Part shown: piece after piece, positions 1 through 12,291 of the stretch
Layout: the number at the start of each line of letters is the position of its first letter
How positions within the stretch are numbered: the first letter of the stretch is position 1
NCBI RefSeq assembly: GCF_032884065.1
Contig: NC_088866.1
Coordinates: forward strand, 50,290,068-50,354,067
Direction: 5' to 3'
Source of the DNA: Artemia franciscana
Taxonomy: Eukaryota; Arthropoda; Branchiopoda; Anostraca; Artemiidae
Length of the DNA: 64,000 bases
Notes under the pieces: model-generated
Databases searched by the model: none
The model's input: the letters and a program-made list of their open reading frames with translations, nothing else
What the model was told of the DNA's origin: nothing
Made by a program: the position numbers and the translations under genes

Positions 1-167
1 CCACCAGTGATATTTTCCACAGGAGGTTCAACACCACGTTATCTTGCTGGACATGCGATTTAAGGTAATGTAAGATAATTAACAGAGGTGCCTTACAATG
101 GTATCTTACCGAAGGAAAACTTGATGTAATATAATTCTTGTTCTTAGATGTTAGATGAAAAAAATGC

Positions 168-262
168 ATTTCGACAGGACCTGTGCCTGTCATCATCAGG
201 TTTACTTTCCGGCAAGAAATTTGAATTAACCTGATGATGACAGGCACAGGTCCTGTCGAAAT
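168..262. repeat. Perfect 35-bp inverted repeat (hairpin)
   Basis: Arms 168-202 and 228-262 are exact reverse complements with a 25-nt spacer. Each arm read outward contains CTGATGA, a 6-bp stem (GACAGG/CCTGTC) and GAAA, which resembles part of a hammerhead ribozyme core. No matching stem I was found. Identity of the arms suggests a young or gene-converted foldback. Confidence 0.9.
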
Positions 263-479
263 TATCGTTAGAAGAAAAATCAATCACCTGACATCCATAG
301 CTTAGGTAAGCTTATTACCTTCTATCATCATTTCTCGATATTAATAATCCCCTGCTCAGAGACAAAAAGCAAACTAACCATTTCACGGCCTGTGAAGGAA
401 ACTGTCCTATTGTTTGAAATTTCTCCCAAGGAAAACACGATTAAAGATTTTTTACACTACTTTTGAAGGTGGGTGTATA

Positions 480-1700
480 ACTTACCCCGTTCAACTCAAC
501 CCATTTAAATTAGCTTTTGTTCAACTCAGTCCCCGTTTAACCGTCTAGCCCCGTTTAAAACAAACCCCACTTCCACCTTAACCCCATACAATTCCGCCCC
601 CATTCAATTCAATCCCACGCAACCCAACCATTTCAAAATGATTATAACTCAGCCCTGTTTTGCATATCTAATATGGTTGACCGTATCTAAAGGAAACACA
701 GTGATAAAATAAAAATATTGTCATTAGATTCCTTAGTTTATGCTCTTTCTAAATGTCTTGGTCACTTTTCTGACAACGCGCCCTTCTCGTCCTGATGGTC
801 CAACAGATGGCCATAGTAATACAGTTTTCTATTTTGCATCCCATGATACATGATGTCTAATTGTTAATCAGTGTTAATCAGTGTTAATCATTGACATTTC
901 AGCACAATAGTTAGATAAAAAATAATTAGAAGTGAATTAAAATATGTATATAAGTATGATGCAAATAAAAGTAATAATCTAATCGTTGTAATGTTTTCTT
1001 TTGGTTTTCGTGTAGGCAATTATATAGCTATATCTGAGACCTCGAGAGGGGGGGGGGTACATTGTCAGAAAAGCAACCCCAATATTTGGAAAGAGCATAA
1101 GATACCAGAAGTGTCATTTTATTAGCATATTTCCTTAAGATGTGATCAACCATAGGAAAATCATGCCTCATTCAAGCTAAATTAGTCGTAACTCTTGCAG
1201 GGGTTAGATTGAACGTACTTACGTGGTATCCAGACCACAGACCACACTCAAAAAAGTTAGTCTGTTTAAAACCACTATTCTGAGTGCATTCTCGGATAAG
1301 CAGCTCAGCCAGAGTAAGATAAACTACTATGCAGGTTTATCTTGATTAAATATTTAATATAGAGTTGGTTACGTTAGATACTTAATATAATACGCTCTTG
1401 GGTGGCCTGCTTTCCATGATTCTCTGTTGTAGTTTACATAATTTTGTTACTGAACCAGTGTATTTTCATCATATCTAGGTATATTTCTTTATGATTAACA
1501 AAACTTAACTTTTTGAGTGTGGTCGGGATAACACGTAAGTACCGGATTAAATTGGGGATGAAATTGCGTGTGGATTTAGTTTGACGGGGTCGAGTTAAAT
1601 GAGGGTTGAATTGCACGGTGCTTCAGTTGAATTAGAGTTGGGTTGAATGGATCGAGTTAAACGAGGGTTTACTTGAACGGGGGTTTGAGTTACACAGGAA
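480..1700. repeat. Large degenerate foldback element
   Basis: The left end (480-640) is built of degenerate units like CCCCGTTCAACTCAA. The right end (1545-1700) is built of their reverse complements. Further in, 660-760 pairs with the reverse complement of 1075-1160, sharing GGTTGA and TATGCTCTTTC blocks. The right half holds an extra imperfect inverted pair (about 1205-1250 and 1500-1545, sharing TACTTACGTG and ACCACACTC), so a second element may be nested there. No coding sequence is seen. Confidence 0.6.
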
Positions 1701-1779
1701 CTATTTTCAGACACTTCCTAGTCAATATAATAAAATTGTATCAGCTTAAATTTTTATCCAGCCATTAATAACAGCGAAA

Positions 1780-1994
1780 ATAAATAAGCTTATAATAATA
1801 AATATAATAAATAAATATAATAAATAAATAATAATAAATATAATAAATAAATAATAATAAATAAACAATAATAAATAATAATAATAATAAATAATAAATA
1901 ATAATAAATAAAATAATGCTAAATAAATATAAATAAATAATAAATAAATACAATATAATAATAAATAAATATAAATAATAAATATAATAAATAA
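1780..1994. repeat. (TAA)n/(AATAAAT)n microsatellite
   Basis: About 215 bp of imperfect TAA, AATAAAT and ATAATA units. Open frames across it are compositional artefacts, being strings of Leu/Ile/Tyr on the minus strand. Confidence 0.9.
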
Positions 1995-2259
1995 GCAGGA
2001 TAGGATAATTTTGCTCGTAAGTAATTTCACTCTCACACAGAGTGACGACGCGTCTATTTGGATAAAATTGAAACTTTTTTTTATAAGTAATAGATTGCTG
2101 TAGCCTACTGAGTCCCCATATGCGGTATTCCATTCGAAAAACATGATAAAGGTCTAGAATTACGACTATAGAGCGGGAGCGTTATTTGCTTTGGAGTAGA
2201 GTGTAACTGCCTCTCCCAGACCTCAGTTTACCCCCTTCCACAGGTAAACGTGTCAGAGT

Positions 2260-2591
2260 TCATATTATTGACTTACCAATAAAGGGAACATACCACTCGA
2301 TGCCTTTTGTCCGCTCTTTACGAATATGATAATCACTTCTATCGCAAATTCAAATTTAAGCACTTTTTGACCTAATCTAACATGACTATTAATAATTTTG
2401 GCACTAAGAAAATGTAGTATTATTTTGTCGAAAACGACCGACAACTCATACTTTAATTGAAAATTCGTCATTCTTAAGAGCTCAAAAAGTGCTTAAATTT
2501 GAATTTGCAATAGAAGTGATTATTATATTCGTAAAGAGCATAAAAAAATGCATCGAGTGGTATGTCCACTTTATTGGTAAGTCAATAATAT
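2260..2591. repeat. Inverted repeat element (MITE-like foldback)
   Basis: Arms 2260-2371 and 2482-2591 are inverted copies with few mismatches, starting CATATTATTGACTTACCAAT at both outer ends. The loop is about 110 bp. No coding capacity and no clear target-site duplication were seen. Confidence 0.8.
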
Positions 2592-3554
2592 GAAATCATG
2601 TTATACATTTAGATAGGTGAGTACATACAGATGAGTTTGCGGTAGTTTTGCAAGAGAGAAAAGATGTTCAAAAAGTCAAAATGCATCTATTAACAATAGT
2701 TTCATGACCCAAAACAATTGTTCAGGTAATATCAACATTGACCAAATATAGCATATCAGTAGCCTTTCCTAGGGCTGGTGATGCCCGGGGCAAAATTAAT
2801 TACAGAATCCCCCTCCAGACTAGCAAAAAGGCCGGTAAAATTCTAGTTAATTGACTTCGTGCTATCTTGGAAAGTTGTTGGGCTAGAGAATTGAAACTTT
2901 CAGGGATGTGTCTACAGGCTAAAGTATATCCCAGGAAGTTATTTTGAGATCCCTAACTATACCCCTTCCCCCTCCTCTATATAACGCAGTTTTTTGTGCA
3001 TTACAGCTTATATTTTGGTCAAATTTGATCCTATATTACTATTAAAAGTGTAAATCCTTGCTTACCTTAGAAAAATTCAACTTTTCACTGTTTTTTAAGC
3101 TACTATATTCCATAATTACTCATAATTACTTCACCTGCATTGAGAAACAATTATCACCTTTTATGGTATAGTTAAGACTAGAATGAAGGTATTTAAACCC
3201 GTAAACTCTTATCTTTAAAGGGCTTTTGACAGGAGTAATACAGATTTTGAACTTTTAAGGGGCTTTTCACTCAAAATTATGATTCGTTTTTACAATTGGG
3301 TAAGGTTATTATGTTATATTAATTTGAAAAAATTAGAAAGATGTATTTGTAACTTACAAATGGGTGATCAGATCTTAATGAAGTTTGATATTTAGAAGGA
3401 TATTGTGTCTCAAAGCTCTTATTTTAAATCCCGACCAGATCTGGTGACATTGGGGGGAAGTTTGGGGTGGGGGAACCTTAAATCATGGAAAACGCTTAGA
3501 TTGGAGGGGTTGGGATGAAAGTTGGTGGGACAAATAAGCAGAAGTCTTACCGAT
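2592..3554. other. No gene recognised
   Basis: AT-rich sequence without a convincing ORF, splice pair or RNA. Text around 2760-2960 has the look of an old interspersed repeat, but no second copy was identified in this window. Confidence 0.5.
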
Positions 3555-3557
3555 CTC

Positions 3558-3668
<111 letters not shown>

Positions 3669-3669
3669 A

Positions 3670-4165
3670 TCTCTCTCAAAATATATACAAACGTTCTTAC
3701 CAAATGAAAATTACCAAGCATCCTTTTACCAGAAATAAAACTTCAAACTTTCTAATAGCCCATTTATAACTCTTAGATTTTTTTTTGGGTGGGGGGACTT
3801 TTTAACTTAGCCAGTAATCCTAAATGTATCAATAATAGTATTCACCTGTATATTTTAACTGAATACTGACAATACACTTTGCATACCCAAGACAACAAAT
3901 CGTTATGAAAGCCTTTAAGGTATAGATACCCGGGTAATATTTTTGCTTGCTTAACAATTCATAGAGAAACCACTATGGTCGATATGGATGTTTGCATCCT
4001 TTAAATACAAAACGTCATTCAACTGACGTCAGCATTGAATTAAAGCGCAATATTGTCAATTGATTTTTTTATGATATTTGACATTTCTATAAAAATAAGG
4101 CTGATTGGTTGATTACTTTAAACATTTAAATTATAATTATGTTTGTTAATAAACACTAGAACTTG
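3670..4165. other. No gene recognised
   Basis: AT-rich intergenic-looking sequence. No ORF, splice pair or structured element is supported. Confidence 0.5.
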
Positions 4166-4260
4166 TAATTAAATTGAATAGTAATTAATAATAATAATAA
4201 ACTGTTAATAAAATACAACTAAATAAAAAGTCCATTAATTGAAAAACATGAACCATGTTT
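4166..4260 (+). repeat. Direct repeat copy 1 (~95 bp)
   Basis: Starts near AAATTGAATAGTAATTAATA, contains an (AAT)n run and ends ACATGAACCATGTTT. It recurs nearly unchanged at 4901-4996, about 735 bp downstream in the same orientation. The spacing and sharpness suggest a recent local duplication or two copies of one small element. Confidence 0.85.
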
Positions 4261-4900
4261 GAGTTGCATAAAACTATGAATGAGCAGAATCAAAAGGAAG
4301 CAGCACAGTTTTATAAGGGGAGGGGGGCATTGAAATATGTGAAGAATAGATAAAGCATTAATATGTAAAACTTTATAATACATTATGGGAGCTTACATAA
4401 AACCGTAAGACTTCTTATGAGACACGAACCTCAATCTCCCTTATAAGTCAATCAATCAATTTATTAATGTAAAAATACGATTATTAAAATTACTAACAGT
4501 TACTAAAAGAATCCCTCTGAAGTCTTTCTCTTTATGCTGTTTGTGGGACGTAGACGTCAATCATGGTTGCAGTGATCACTGCGACGAAGTAAGGAACAAA
4601 CTTCAGCCTATGATTTAAGCAAAACTCCATACTTTTTGACCAAGGGACTTTTTTGGTCTAAATGCTTCCCCTCCAAAATTTCAAAACTAACTCGTTGATT
4701 TCCGGTATCTTCGTATAGCTTCGTATTTTGGTGTTTGATTTTAGGATGTGCTAGAGGCGTAGCTTGGTTTTTCGTCACCCGGTGACAATTTTGCCCCCCC
4801 CCCCCCCAAAAAAAAAACCACCGCTACCACAATATAAGTAGATCATAATATGGGCAAACAAACTAAGTATTTTCTGCATAGGAGCTAAATGTCTAAATTG

Positions 4901-4996
4901 TAATGAAATTGAATAGTAATTAATAATAATAATAAACTGTTAATAAAATACAACTAAATAAAAAGTCCATTAATTGAAAAACATGAACCATGTTTC
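4901..4996 (+). repeat. Direct repeat copy 2 (~95 bp)
   Basis: Second copy of the segment at 4166-4260. It is followed by short CATGTTCATGAACCATG palindromic wording not shared by copy 1. Confidence 0.85.
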
Positions 4997-5524
4997 ATGT
5001 TCATGAACCATGTTCACTCGTAGCTTTCTGCAATAATTTTTGAGAAGTTCTTAGATCAACTGTAGGAAAAATTTGCACATTTAAGCTACTAATTATATTG
5101 TCACGACACGGACGCTGCAACAACTGGTCGCACAAATAGAACAAGGGTACCTCAGGTTCGCATAAAATTATCAAAAGGTAATCATAGCTTTAGCCAACGG
5201 GTTAGTCAAGTAAAACAATAGGCCATCATAACTATGGCCTGACAGCCCGCCACTCCCCTCCCCCCTCCATCCTGGATCTACCCCCGTTGTGTCGTTTCTT
5301 CATAAGGAAAGTGTACCTTATAATGCTTGTTCTTTCACTCATCAAACTGCTAAAATCTTGTACCTAAGATCTTACTTCTTTCTTCTTAGGTTATCGTTTT
5401 TGCTTTATCAATGTGCTAAGATCTTACAATTCACAGATATTCCGTTTTTATGATCTTTTAAATCAAGGTCATTACTTTTTATAAGGTCATATATATTACA
5501 AGGTCATAGCCAAGTTTTATAACT

Positions 5525-5604
5525 TGGCAGTTATAAAACTGCCAGTTATAAAAGTGGCAGTTATAAAACTGCCAGTTATAAAAGTGGCAGTTATAAAACT
5601 GCCA
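5525..5604. repeat. 15-bp palindromic tandem repeat
   Basis: Five alternating units of GGCAGTTATAAAACT and GCCAGTTATAAAAGT form a 30-bp dimer repeat. CAGTTATAAAACTG is itself near-palindromic, so the array can fold back on itself. Confidence 0.85.
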
Positions 5605-6370
5605 AGATCTTACAGCTTACTGCCAAACAGAAAATTGAAGAGAGAACTTTGATGACAATCCCACCAAAGTCCACTTTTTGGAGCAGAATAAAGAAAATTG
5701 TTTGCAAAAGAACGGCCTAAAAGAAGTACGATTAGAATCTTCAGATTTTCGTTATTGTTATTTTTTGTCAAAAGATGTAGGATATTAGCACACTGATGAA
5801 GGAATAAACATGCCTACAGACGAACATAATCATTTCGTACAAAATGTTGCCATCACCCACAGAATGGCCTTGTAGTTAGTCCTGTACGTTCTACCCGAAC
5901 AAGAACTCAAATTATCTCATGTCTCTCAAATTTATTTTGCCAATATTTGGGTCTAAAAATGCAAGATTTCTTATTACAGAAAATATATTAAAGATCTCCA
6001 ACTATAGCATGAGAAAGACATTTTGATTTTTTTTCTAGTATTATTTTAGGAATTCAAAAGATTAATACTTTAATACTTAAAACGTCTAAATTCTGTGAGG
6101 TATATATTCCCTCTGAAACCCTCTCTCAAGGCTTATGTTCCTTCTGGAAGTCTTGAAAGTCTGACTAAAGACATTACTTGGACTTTTCCTTGGAGAAATA
6201 TCTAAAATTGCTTACAAAATAGGAAAATTGTTCTTTTCTTTCGTTCATTTTCAGCAGACTATCAACATGGTAATATAAAAACCCAACTTCACCCCAACAC
6301 ACCCAACTTCAAACATGTGATTCAGTAGATGTATTGATTGAACCTCAGCTAAGGTAGCCCAATTTTCTTT
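5605..6370. other. No gene recognised
   Basis: AT-rich sequence with no supported gene or repeat copy. Confidence 0.4.
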
Positions 6371-6691
6371 TTTTGTTCATACCAAAGAGTATGAGAAACT
6401 TATAAGAGTGGAAACTGGCACTAGTGTCGCCAAAAGAACCACCAATGCCATCTAGAGTTTGGTAACACTTGGCATTTATCAAGCTTATTAATCGTTTTTG
6501 TTAAGAAACTGAGATTAGACACTTATTACTACCATGATTTTACCAATTACACTAGTTTAACTAATTATTCTTATTATGGCGCTGAAAAAGTCAAAGTTTC
6601 GCCAATCGCTAGATGGTATTGAAAGTTTTTTCCACCCTAGCGTCAGTTCCCACTTTTAGAAGCTACCCATACTCTTTGGTTCAGACAAAAA
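6371..6691. repeat. Degenerate inverted-repeat element
   Basis: Arms of about 100 bp (6371-6475 and 6590-6691) are inverted and visibly diverged. They share blocks such as CCAAAGAGTATG, AGTGG-AACT and CCATCTAG. It resembles an old MITE. Confidence 0.6.
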
Positions 6692-6854
6692 CAGCACGAG
6701 AGCAGAAAAATACCATACTCAAAACTTCAAATAGCACATTCGCCTTAGTGACATATCAACAAAGTTTATTTAGCCTTAAGAACTTTATTACAAGTAGAGA
6801 TTCACTATTAGAACTAAGTAATACTAGATAAAAAGGTTAAGGATGCAAAATTGG

Positions 6855-7150
6855 ACTTTACAGTCCCTACCAGTGATACTGATCTCTGTTTCATTAGCCC
6901 AAAGCCAGAAAATGCACTGGGAAGCTGGGGACCAGCCACCCTGTGTTTTCGCAAACCCTTCAAATTTACCCTCCCCCAGATTTTTCTAGACAGCCATTTA
7001 GAGCTTGGTTGACTCTGAATGAGCTTACAGTATCACGCCACTGACACCCGTCTCAAACCAAATAACTGGTTTCACCAGAACTCGAACCCCTGTCCTCCAC
7101 TTTATAGACAAAGGATTTCAAATCTAGCATGCTAACCGCATTTGGCTAAA
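6855..7150 (-). mobile_element. tRNA-derived SINE (minus strand)
   Basis: Read on the minus strand from about 7150, the head has an A-box-like TAGCCAAATGCGGTTAGCAT and a B-box-like GGTTCGAGTTC about 55 nt later, the internal pol III promoter layout of a tRNA-derived SINE. The body (6855-7060) resembles 51700-51860 in GGGCCAGCCAC, the CCCCAGATTT block and the TTTAAAGCTGGGT-like block. No clear tail or target-site duplication was found. Confidence 0.6.
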
Positions 7151-7159
7151 TAGTACTAA

Positions 7160-8517
7160 CTAAGTAGAACTTGACAATTAAGTAGAACTTAGCTATAAAA
7201 TATCTTTCTTTCATCTCGGAAGGCTTCTCGTGTTTTTTCTCATTGCAACAATCCCACCTAAAAAGGCACAAATAAATGATTTAACCAATGATAATTTCAG
7301 AGATTGTGATAGAATTTATCGAACACTTCTGTTCTCTTTATGGTCTTTATTCTCTCTTTATTCTCATTTGCTTTTTATACTAACATCCTGATAATAGGCA
7401 CATTCTAGTAACAAAAAAAATCAATTTGATCATTACTAAGAAAGCTTGTATGTCGCAATGAAAGCTCGAAAGCTCGTATCTCAATGTTAACAACAAGTTA
7501 TTAGCAACAAAGCATGCAAGTTAGCGCTCCATCCCTATGTTTCGCTTCCTTTTTTACAAGTACTATTTTTTAAAGAGACTTATTTGCAACGAGACACTAC
7601 ACCCCTATTGGAGTCTACTGCGTTTTGCTGAGTTTACTTTCAAAAGAAAAAATACAGAAGTATACTCTCTGGGTAAAATTATGGATAAAATTGGCTACAC
7701 ATCCCGTAGATATGATATAAATAACAACACATTCGTCAAAGGCAGTGGTCAGGGAACGCGGGTAAATCACCCCAAATGGGGTAAAAATGAAATTTTTAGG
7801 GGTAAAATGAAACTTCTGTGAGTAAAAAGTGTACATTTTTAAACTGATATCTTATAAACATGTTAGTAATTTAAACGATTTAGCAGCATATGGAGAGAAC
7901 GTCATCTCATTCCTTACCACTACAGTGTTCTTGAGTTAAATCTGTGCGCAGTAAAGCACAGTTCCGGCTACCTGCTCAGTCTGTGCCGTGCCTTCAAGAT
8001 CACAGCTTGGCTACTAATATACAGTTATGAAAACTCGATTTATTTTTGGGACACAGTGCGCGGTAACGATGCTAGCGGCTGGAGACAGGCAGAGGCGCCA
8101 TTTGGGCCAAATCTTGCGGTGGGCATGGGGCATTCGATGGAACTTAAGACTTTTATTATGAATCTAACCTACTTTCAAAGTTTACAATGATTAATAGCAA
8201 ATAGCGTAATTACCCCAAGGGTCGTCAGGTAATTACGCTCTTTGGCTAATAGGCTTGCAGTTAGTTCAAATCATTTTAACAGAATGGATTATGTTGGACA
8301 TAATGGATAATTATGGCTGGAAAAGGGCCCTTTGTGGTGGAAGCTTGGGCCCCCCTGGAAAATCTTGGGTGGGCATTTGCCCAACCCTGACCCCCCCCCC
8401 CCCCCCCCCAATGGCGTCTATAGAGACAGGAAACTGGTATTGGTATCTAATTGGTAACTGGAATCTAAGCTGTGTATGCAACAAAACAAAATTCCGTTCC
8501 CACCTATGGTGTTTTAG
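7160..8517. other. No gene recognised; poly-C run and small hairpin
   Basis: Contains a short hairpin (about 8203-8238, AGCGTAATTACC against its complement) and a C-run near 8390-8409. Otherwise there is no supported gene. Confidence 0.4.
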
Positions 8518-8680
8518 TACAATCTACGCATCGGAGCGTGGGTTTGGAGGAGCCGCCAAGTTCAGAGATCTGTACCAAAAGCTTCTCAAGGGCAAGAGAG
8601 GAGTTTTCATAACTGTATTGGTATCTAAGCTGTGGTCAAGATACAAATACATTGACGAGTCGGAGAGCCAGTTTTTCTAG
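8518..8680 (+). CDS. Possible terminal exon or gene fragment, unknown product
   Basis: After an AG at 8516-8517 an open frame of about 53 codons runs to TAG at 8678-8680. Its start is GC-richer than its surroundings, with charged helical-looking content (ERGFGGAAKFRDLYQKLL). The polypyrimidine tract before the AG is weak. The text TTGGTATCTAA recurs on both sides, so it could equally be transposon debris. No family recognised. Confidence 0.2.
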
Positions 8681-8834
8681 TTTTTTTTATTGAATAGACC
8701 AGCATTTTATCATTAATAATCAATATATTGATAAAGATTAGAAAATTAGAAAATTTGATTAGAAATTGATAAGGATTTGAAAATTTAATTCAAGTATTTG
8801 ATTATTATTTTCTATCTCCTTTGAGATGGTAGCA

Positions 8835-10190
8835 GATAGAAAAAGAAAACATCAAGACGAATTCCTTAATTACAGTTTACACAAATGGAAGACAATGGTA
8901 CAATGAAACCACAATGAGTTGTATGTATGAAGATACTGACTTCAGAATCTTTAAAAAAAAGTCAGTTGAAGAAACATTTAGATAATTTGCATTCACACCT
9001 GTCTTCCAAATCACAAGAATACTTTGAAAATTTATAAATATTTTGAAACTTGTTTGGTACATTTGATCAGCATTCTGCATTAAGGGTCAGCTTAGAAGTA
9101 GCCTGTTTTATTGCTCAAAATCAGAAACCATACACGAGTGGTGAAGATTTGGTTAAACAAGCTCCTGTAAAAATGGCAGTGATTATGAGTGGACAAAAAG
9201 AAGCGAAGAAACTGAATTCAGTGCCCTTGTCTGCGAAAATTGTGAAAAAATGAATTTCTATATTAGAAGAAAATGTGAAGGAGCAGGTTATTTTCGCATT
9301 AAAATATGTTAAAAATTTTGCTATTCAGCTTAATGAGACAACTGATTTTAGTAGCAATTCACAGATAAAGGTGCAGATAATTTTGAAGAGGAATTGCTGT
9401 TTTGTTCCTCTGAAATTGAGATCTCGTGGAATTGATATTTACTGTGAAGTACATGATTACTTCAATGGGAAAAGTTTAATATGGAAAAATATCATTTCTG
9501 TATCTTTAGATGAACCTCCAGCTATGCCTATAAATGGTTTATCAGCTTTCACAAAAAAGAATAACCCAAATATTGATATTATCTACTGTATGATCCTTTG
9601 TCAGGCCCTTATGGTCAAATATTTAGAACTTACACCGGAAACCGTCATGAATGATGTAGTCAAGATTGAAAGTATTATCAAGGGATATGCACTAGTCACG
9701 TGGCTATTTTGAGAACTCTGACAGGGCAGTGAAGCTGAATATACGGACCTACTTTATTATACAGAAGTAAGGTGGCTCTGTGGTAGAAATGTACTATATC
9801 AAGTATGGAATCATAAAACTGAAGTCGGAATTTTTATGGTTGATCAAAAAAATATTCCCGCAGATAAGTTTAAATACTCTTCATGGGTTGCATATCTCAC
9901 ATATTTAGCGGACATTTTTGAGTGTATAAATATGTAAAATAAATTGCAAGGAAAGAATATTGATATCATTTCAGCGAGAGAAATAGTGTCTGCGTTTGGA
10001 TTAGAGCTGCTATATTGGAGACAGAATGTAGAACAGAACAAGATAACTTCTTTTTCAAGGTTAGCTTTGTTTTTGGTACGAAAATATTACTTTTGCTGAC
10101 ATCAAGGAAATAATTGTAAAACATCTTGTCAAGCTCAGAAAGCGGATTTGAGATTACTTTCAAGATCTTGATATACGTACGTAAGAAGGA
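8835..10190 (+). pseudogene. hAT transposase-like remnant, ZBED5/FAM200 type (5' and middle parts)
   Basis: Segments in shifting frames follow the ZBED/SCAND3-type hAT transposase from N- to C-terminus. A degraded BED zinc finger lies at about 8835-9030 (QLKKHLDNLHSHL). The start of the transposase region follows at 9050-9253 (ALRVSLEVACFIAQNQKPYT). The RNase-H core is at 9275-9712, where the expected Asp of the LDESTD motif reads Asn (QLNETTDFS). 9735-10040 matches TEVRWL and YLADIF motifs of the family. Several stops and frameshifts make it non-functional. The frame ends at a DYF-DLDIRT-like stretch near 10160-10190, just where the family continues into its dimerisation region. That region is found inverted at 10314-10750. 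Confidence 0.85.
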
Positions 10191-10313
10191 CGAAAAGGAC
10201 AAGAAGCGCGATGACTTTTTAATGCTCTTTCTAAATATAATAGGAATTTGTTAAAGAGGAAAACATTGTGAGGAAAAAATTAGAAAAAAAGAATAATAGA
10301 AAACATTCTTCCT

Positions 10314-10750
10314 TCACGTTTTTGAGAAATGATGTTGTTTCATGTTCGATACAATTGCTTCAAAATTAGGACTTTTTGATGTAAGAGGGATTTGAATACA
10401 GCCTTCGGCATTTAATCCATTTTTGTTCTTCCTTTTTATGTTAATTAGAGTCGAAAAGCCTTGCTCGCACAAATATGCTGTTCCAAATCGTTGCAATTTT
10501 AACAGCCTCTTCATATAATATTTGGAAGCCTTTGCAGCTTTTAACATCCAAGAAAATGATAGGATTGATTTACTCTAAAATTGAATACAAGTTTCAGCAT
10601 AAAATCGAAGTTCAAGAACTGCTTCTGCCAAACATGAATGTTCATCTGGTATCATAGAAAATTCACATTTAAAAATATCTACAATCCAACTGACGGTACG
10701 TGTATCAAGATCTGGAAAGTAATCTGGAAAGTGATAATTTGGCCTGATTT
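10314..10750 (-). pseudogene. hAT transposase C-terminal (hATC dimerisation) segment, inverted
   Basis: On the minus strand a frame with one internal stop reads from YFPDLDTRT through the hATC signature (RFGTAYLCEQGFSTLINIKR) and KNGLNAE, to a stop at 10314. This is the C-terminal dimerisation region missing from the plus-strand remnant just upstream. About 30 bp at its start (GATTACTTTCCAGATCTTGA) repeat the end of the plus-strand part (GATTACTTTCAAGATCTTGA), so the same junction is present on both strands. A local inversion with a short duplication, or two truncated copies tail to tail, would explain it. Confidence 0.85.
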
Positions 10751-10800
10751 AGCCTTCCTAAAATTCTACAACTATCCCATCTATAGGCCTACGAAGGAGT
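10745..10800 (+). repeat. Short interspersed repeat, copy 1
   Basis: GATTTAGCCTTCCTAAAATT and following CTACAACTATCCCATCTATA recur at 12292-12346 with few changes. Confidence 0.7.
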
Positions 10801-10959
10801 GAGAAAAAAGCACAGGTTAGATATATTTATTCTTGCTTAATCGCAGATATTATGTACACTATACATTATAAAATCATAAAAATGATATTCCCTTTAAATA
10901 CACGTTTCAACAGTTTTGTAGATAGCATTAGATTGAAAATAAAATTTTACTATATATTA

Positions 10960-11279
10960 CCAAATGATTTTTGTAGATAGGGGCTTGAAACTTCTACAGT
11001 AGGGGTTTCTGATATGCCAAATCTGATGATATGGTTTTCATGAAGATTCTGTGAATCTTAGGGGTGTTTCTCGCTTGTTTCAAAATAAGGCAAACTTTCG
11101 CATGCTTGTAACTTTCGATGGGCAAAAATAAGCTTGATAAGGCTAACATATTTGAAATCAGCATACAAACCCAATTATTTTGATATATCTATTGTTGTCT
11201 AAATTCTGTTTATTAGAGTTTCGGTTAAGATTGAGCCGAGTCACTCCTTTCTTACAGTTCATTACCACGAACTGTTTGA
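10960..11279 (-). mobile_element. Family D element, 5' part, reversed
   Basis: The reverse complement begins AAACAGTTCGTGGTAATGAA and aligns by eye with the D copy starting at 39554. Shared landmarks include the GAAACACCCC block and TAGAAGTTTCAAGC. It stops near 10960, so it is a truncated copy. Confidence 0.8.
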
Positions 11280-12067
11280 ACTTGAAAATTGCGTCACCCA
11301 ACAACAGAAAATTTTACTTTTTTTTCGACACTGCACTGGTCTCAAAATCCAACAATTTCCGACTCCAACCGAAAAATCCTTCAATATCCCAACGAGTAGA
11401 AATCTTTTTCGTTTCACGAGACAAGCATTTACACTTGTTCATCCTACGGCTCCCCCTCCCTCAACGGTAACTTACGAATTTTTACTGTTCCCAAAAGAAA
11501 AATTGAAAAAAGTTCCTGGCAGAGCCTCTACCAGAGATTTTTCTTATGCCCGTAAATATTGCTGTGCTGAAGAATTTATGAGGACTGCAAGTCAAGATCT
11601 CTACAAGAAACTACTTAAATAATTACTGTCTTTCTTGTAGTATTTTTTTCAGACCACTTTACATTCTGATGACATTTTAGAATTCTAAAATTGTTGAGGC
11701 TACTTTAAATATTATCAATAAAATAAGTGGGCCTCAGAGAAGAGAGGAACAGACGCAAATAAAATATATTCCATCATGTAGTCATTTAAAGAATTACGGT
11801 TGGTTGTGGTAAAACTTTTTCGGATTTTTTAAAAAATAACTTAAGATCATTGTTTTTTCTTCTTCTTCTTTTCGAATGCTACCACTTATACAGTTCGTGG
11901 TGTTTATTGTCGTGGTAAAATTATTCCACAATTGAAGGGTTGTTTCCTCCTCAATATCTTGATCTTTACGCTAGAGTTTCACTGTTTGTCCCAAATTTTA
12001 AGAACGGCTTCTGAAACACAGAGGTCGTTCAGTTTAAATGGGAGACTTTTATAAAAAAAGCTAACAG

Positions 12068-12190
12068 CTTTAGCGAAAGGGCAAGGTATTAAGGAGGGTG
12101 CAACACTTCATAAAAAAAATAATTTATGTTCGTTTTGAGTTTTAATGCTACTTCTTACTTTCAGTTAAAAAAACATGTTTTTTTATTTAA
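12068..12190 (+). repeat. Family D hairpin, single arm
   Basis: Matches the right arm of the D hairpins (CTTTAGCG, GGTATTAAGGAGG, TGTTCGTTTTGAGTTTTAAT) and ends at a poly-T/ATTTAAT tail. The opposite arm is absent. Confidence 0.7.
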
Positions 12191-12291
12191 TCATTTTAAA
12201 CCTTGATTTTGTATAACATGTAAATGCACAAACTGCAGAGTCTTTTTCTTAAAACAATTTTCTATTTTTTTATACGTGACATGTACGCTCA

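Noticed and set aside
4166..4996. Pair of LTRs flanking a retrotransposon
   Set aside because: The 95-bp direct repeats are too short, lack TG...CA ends, and enclose no coding sequence.
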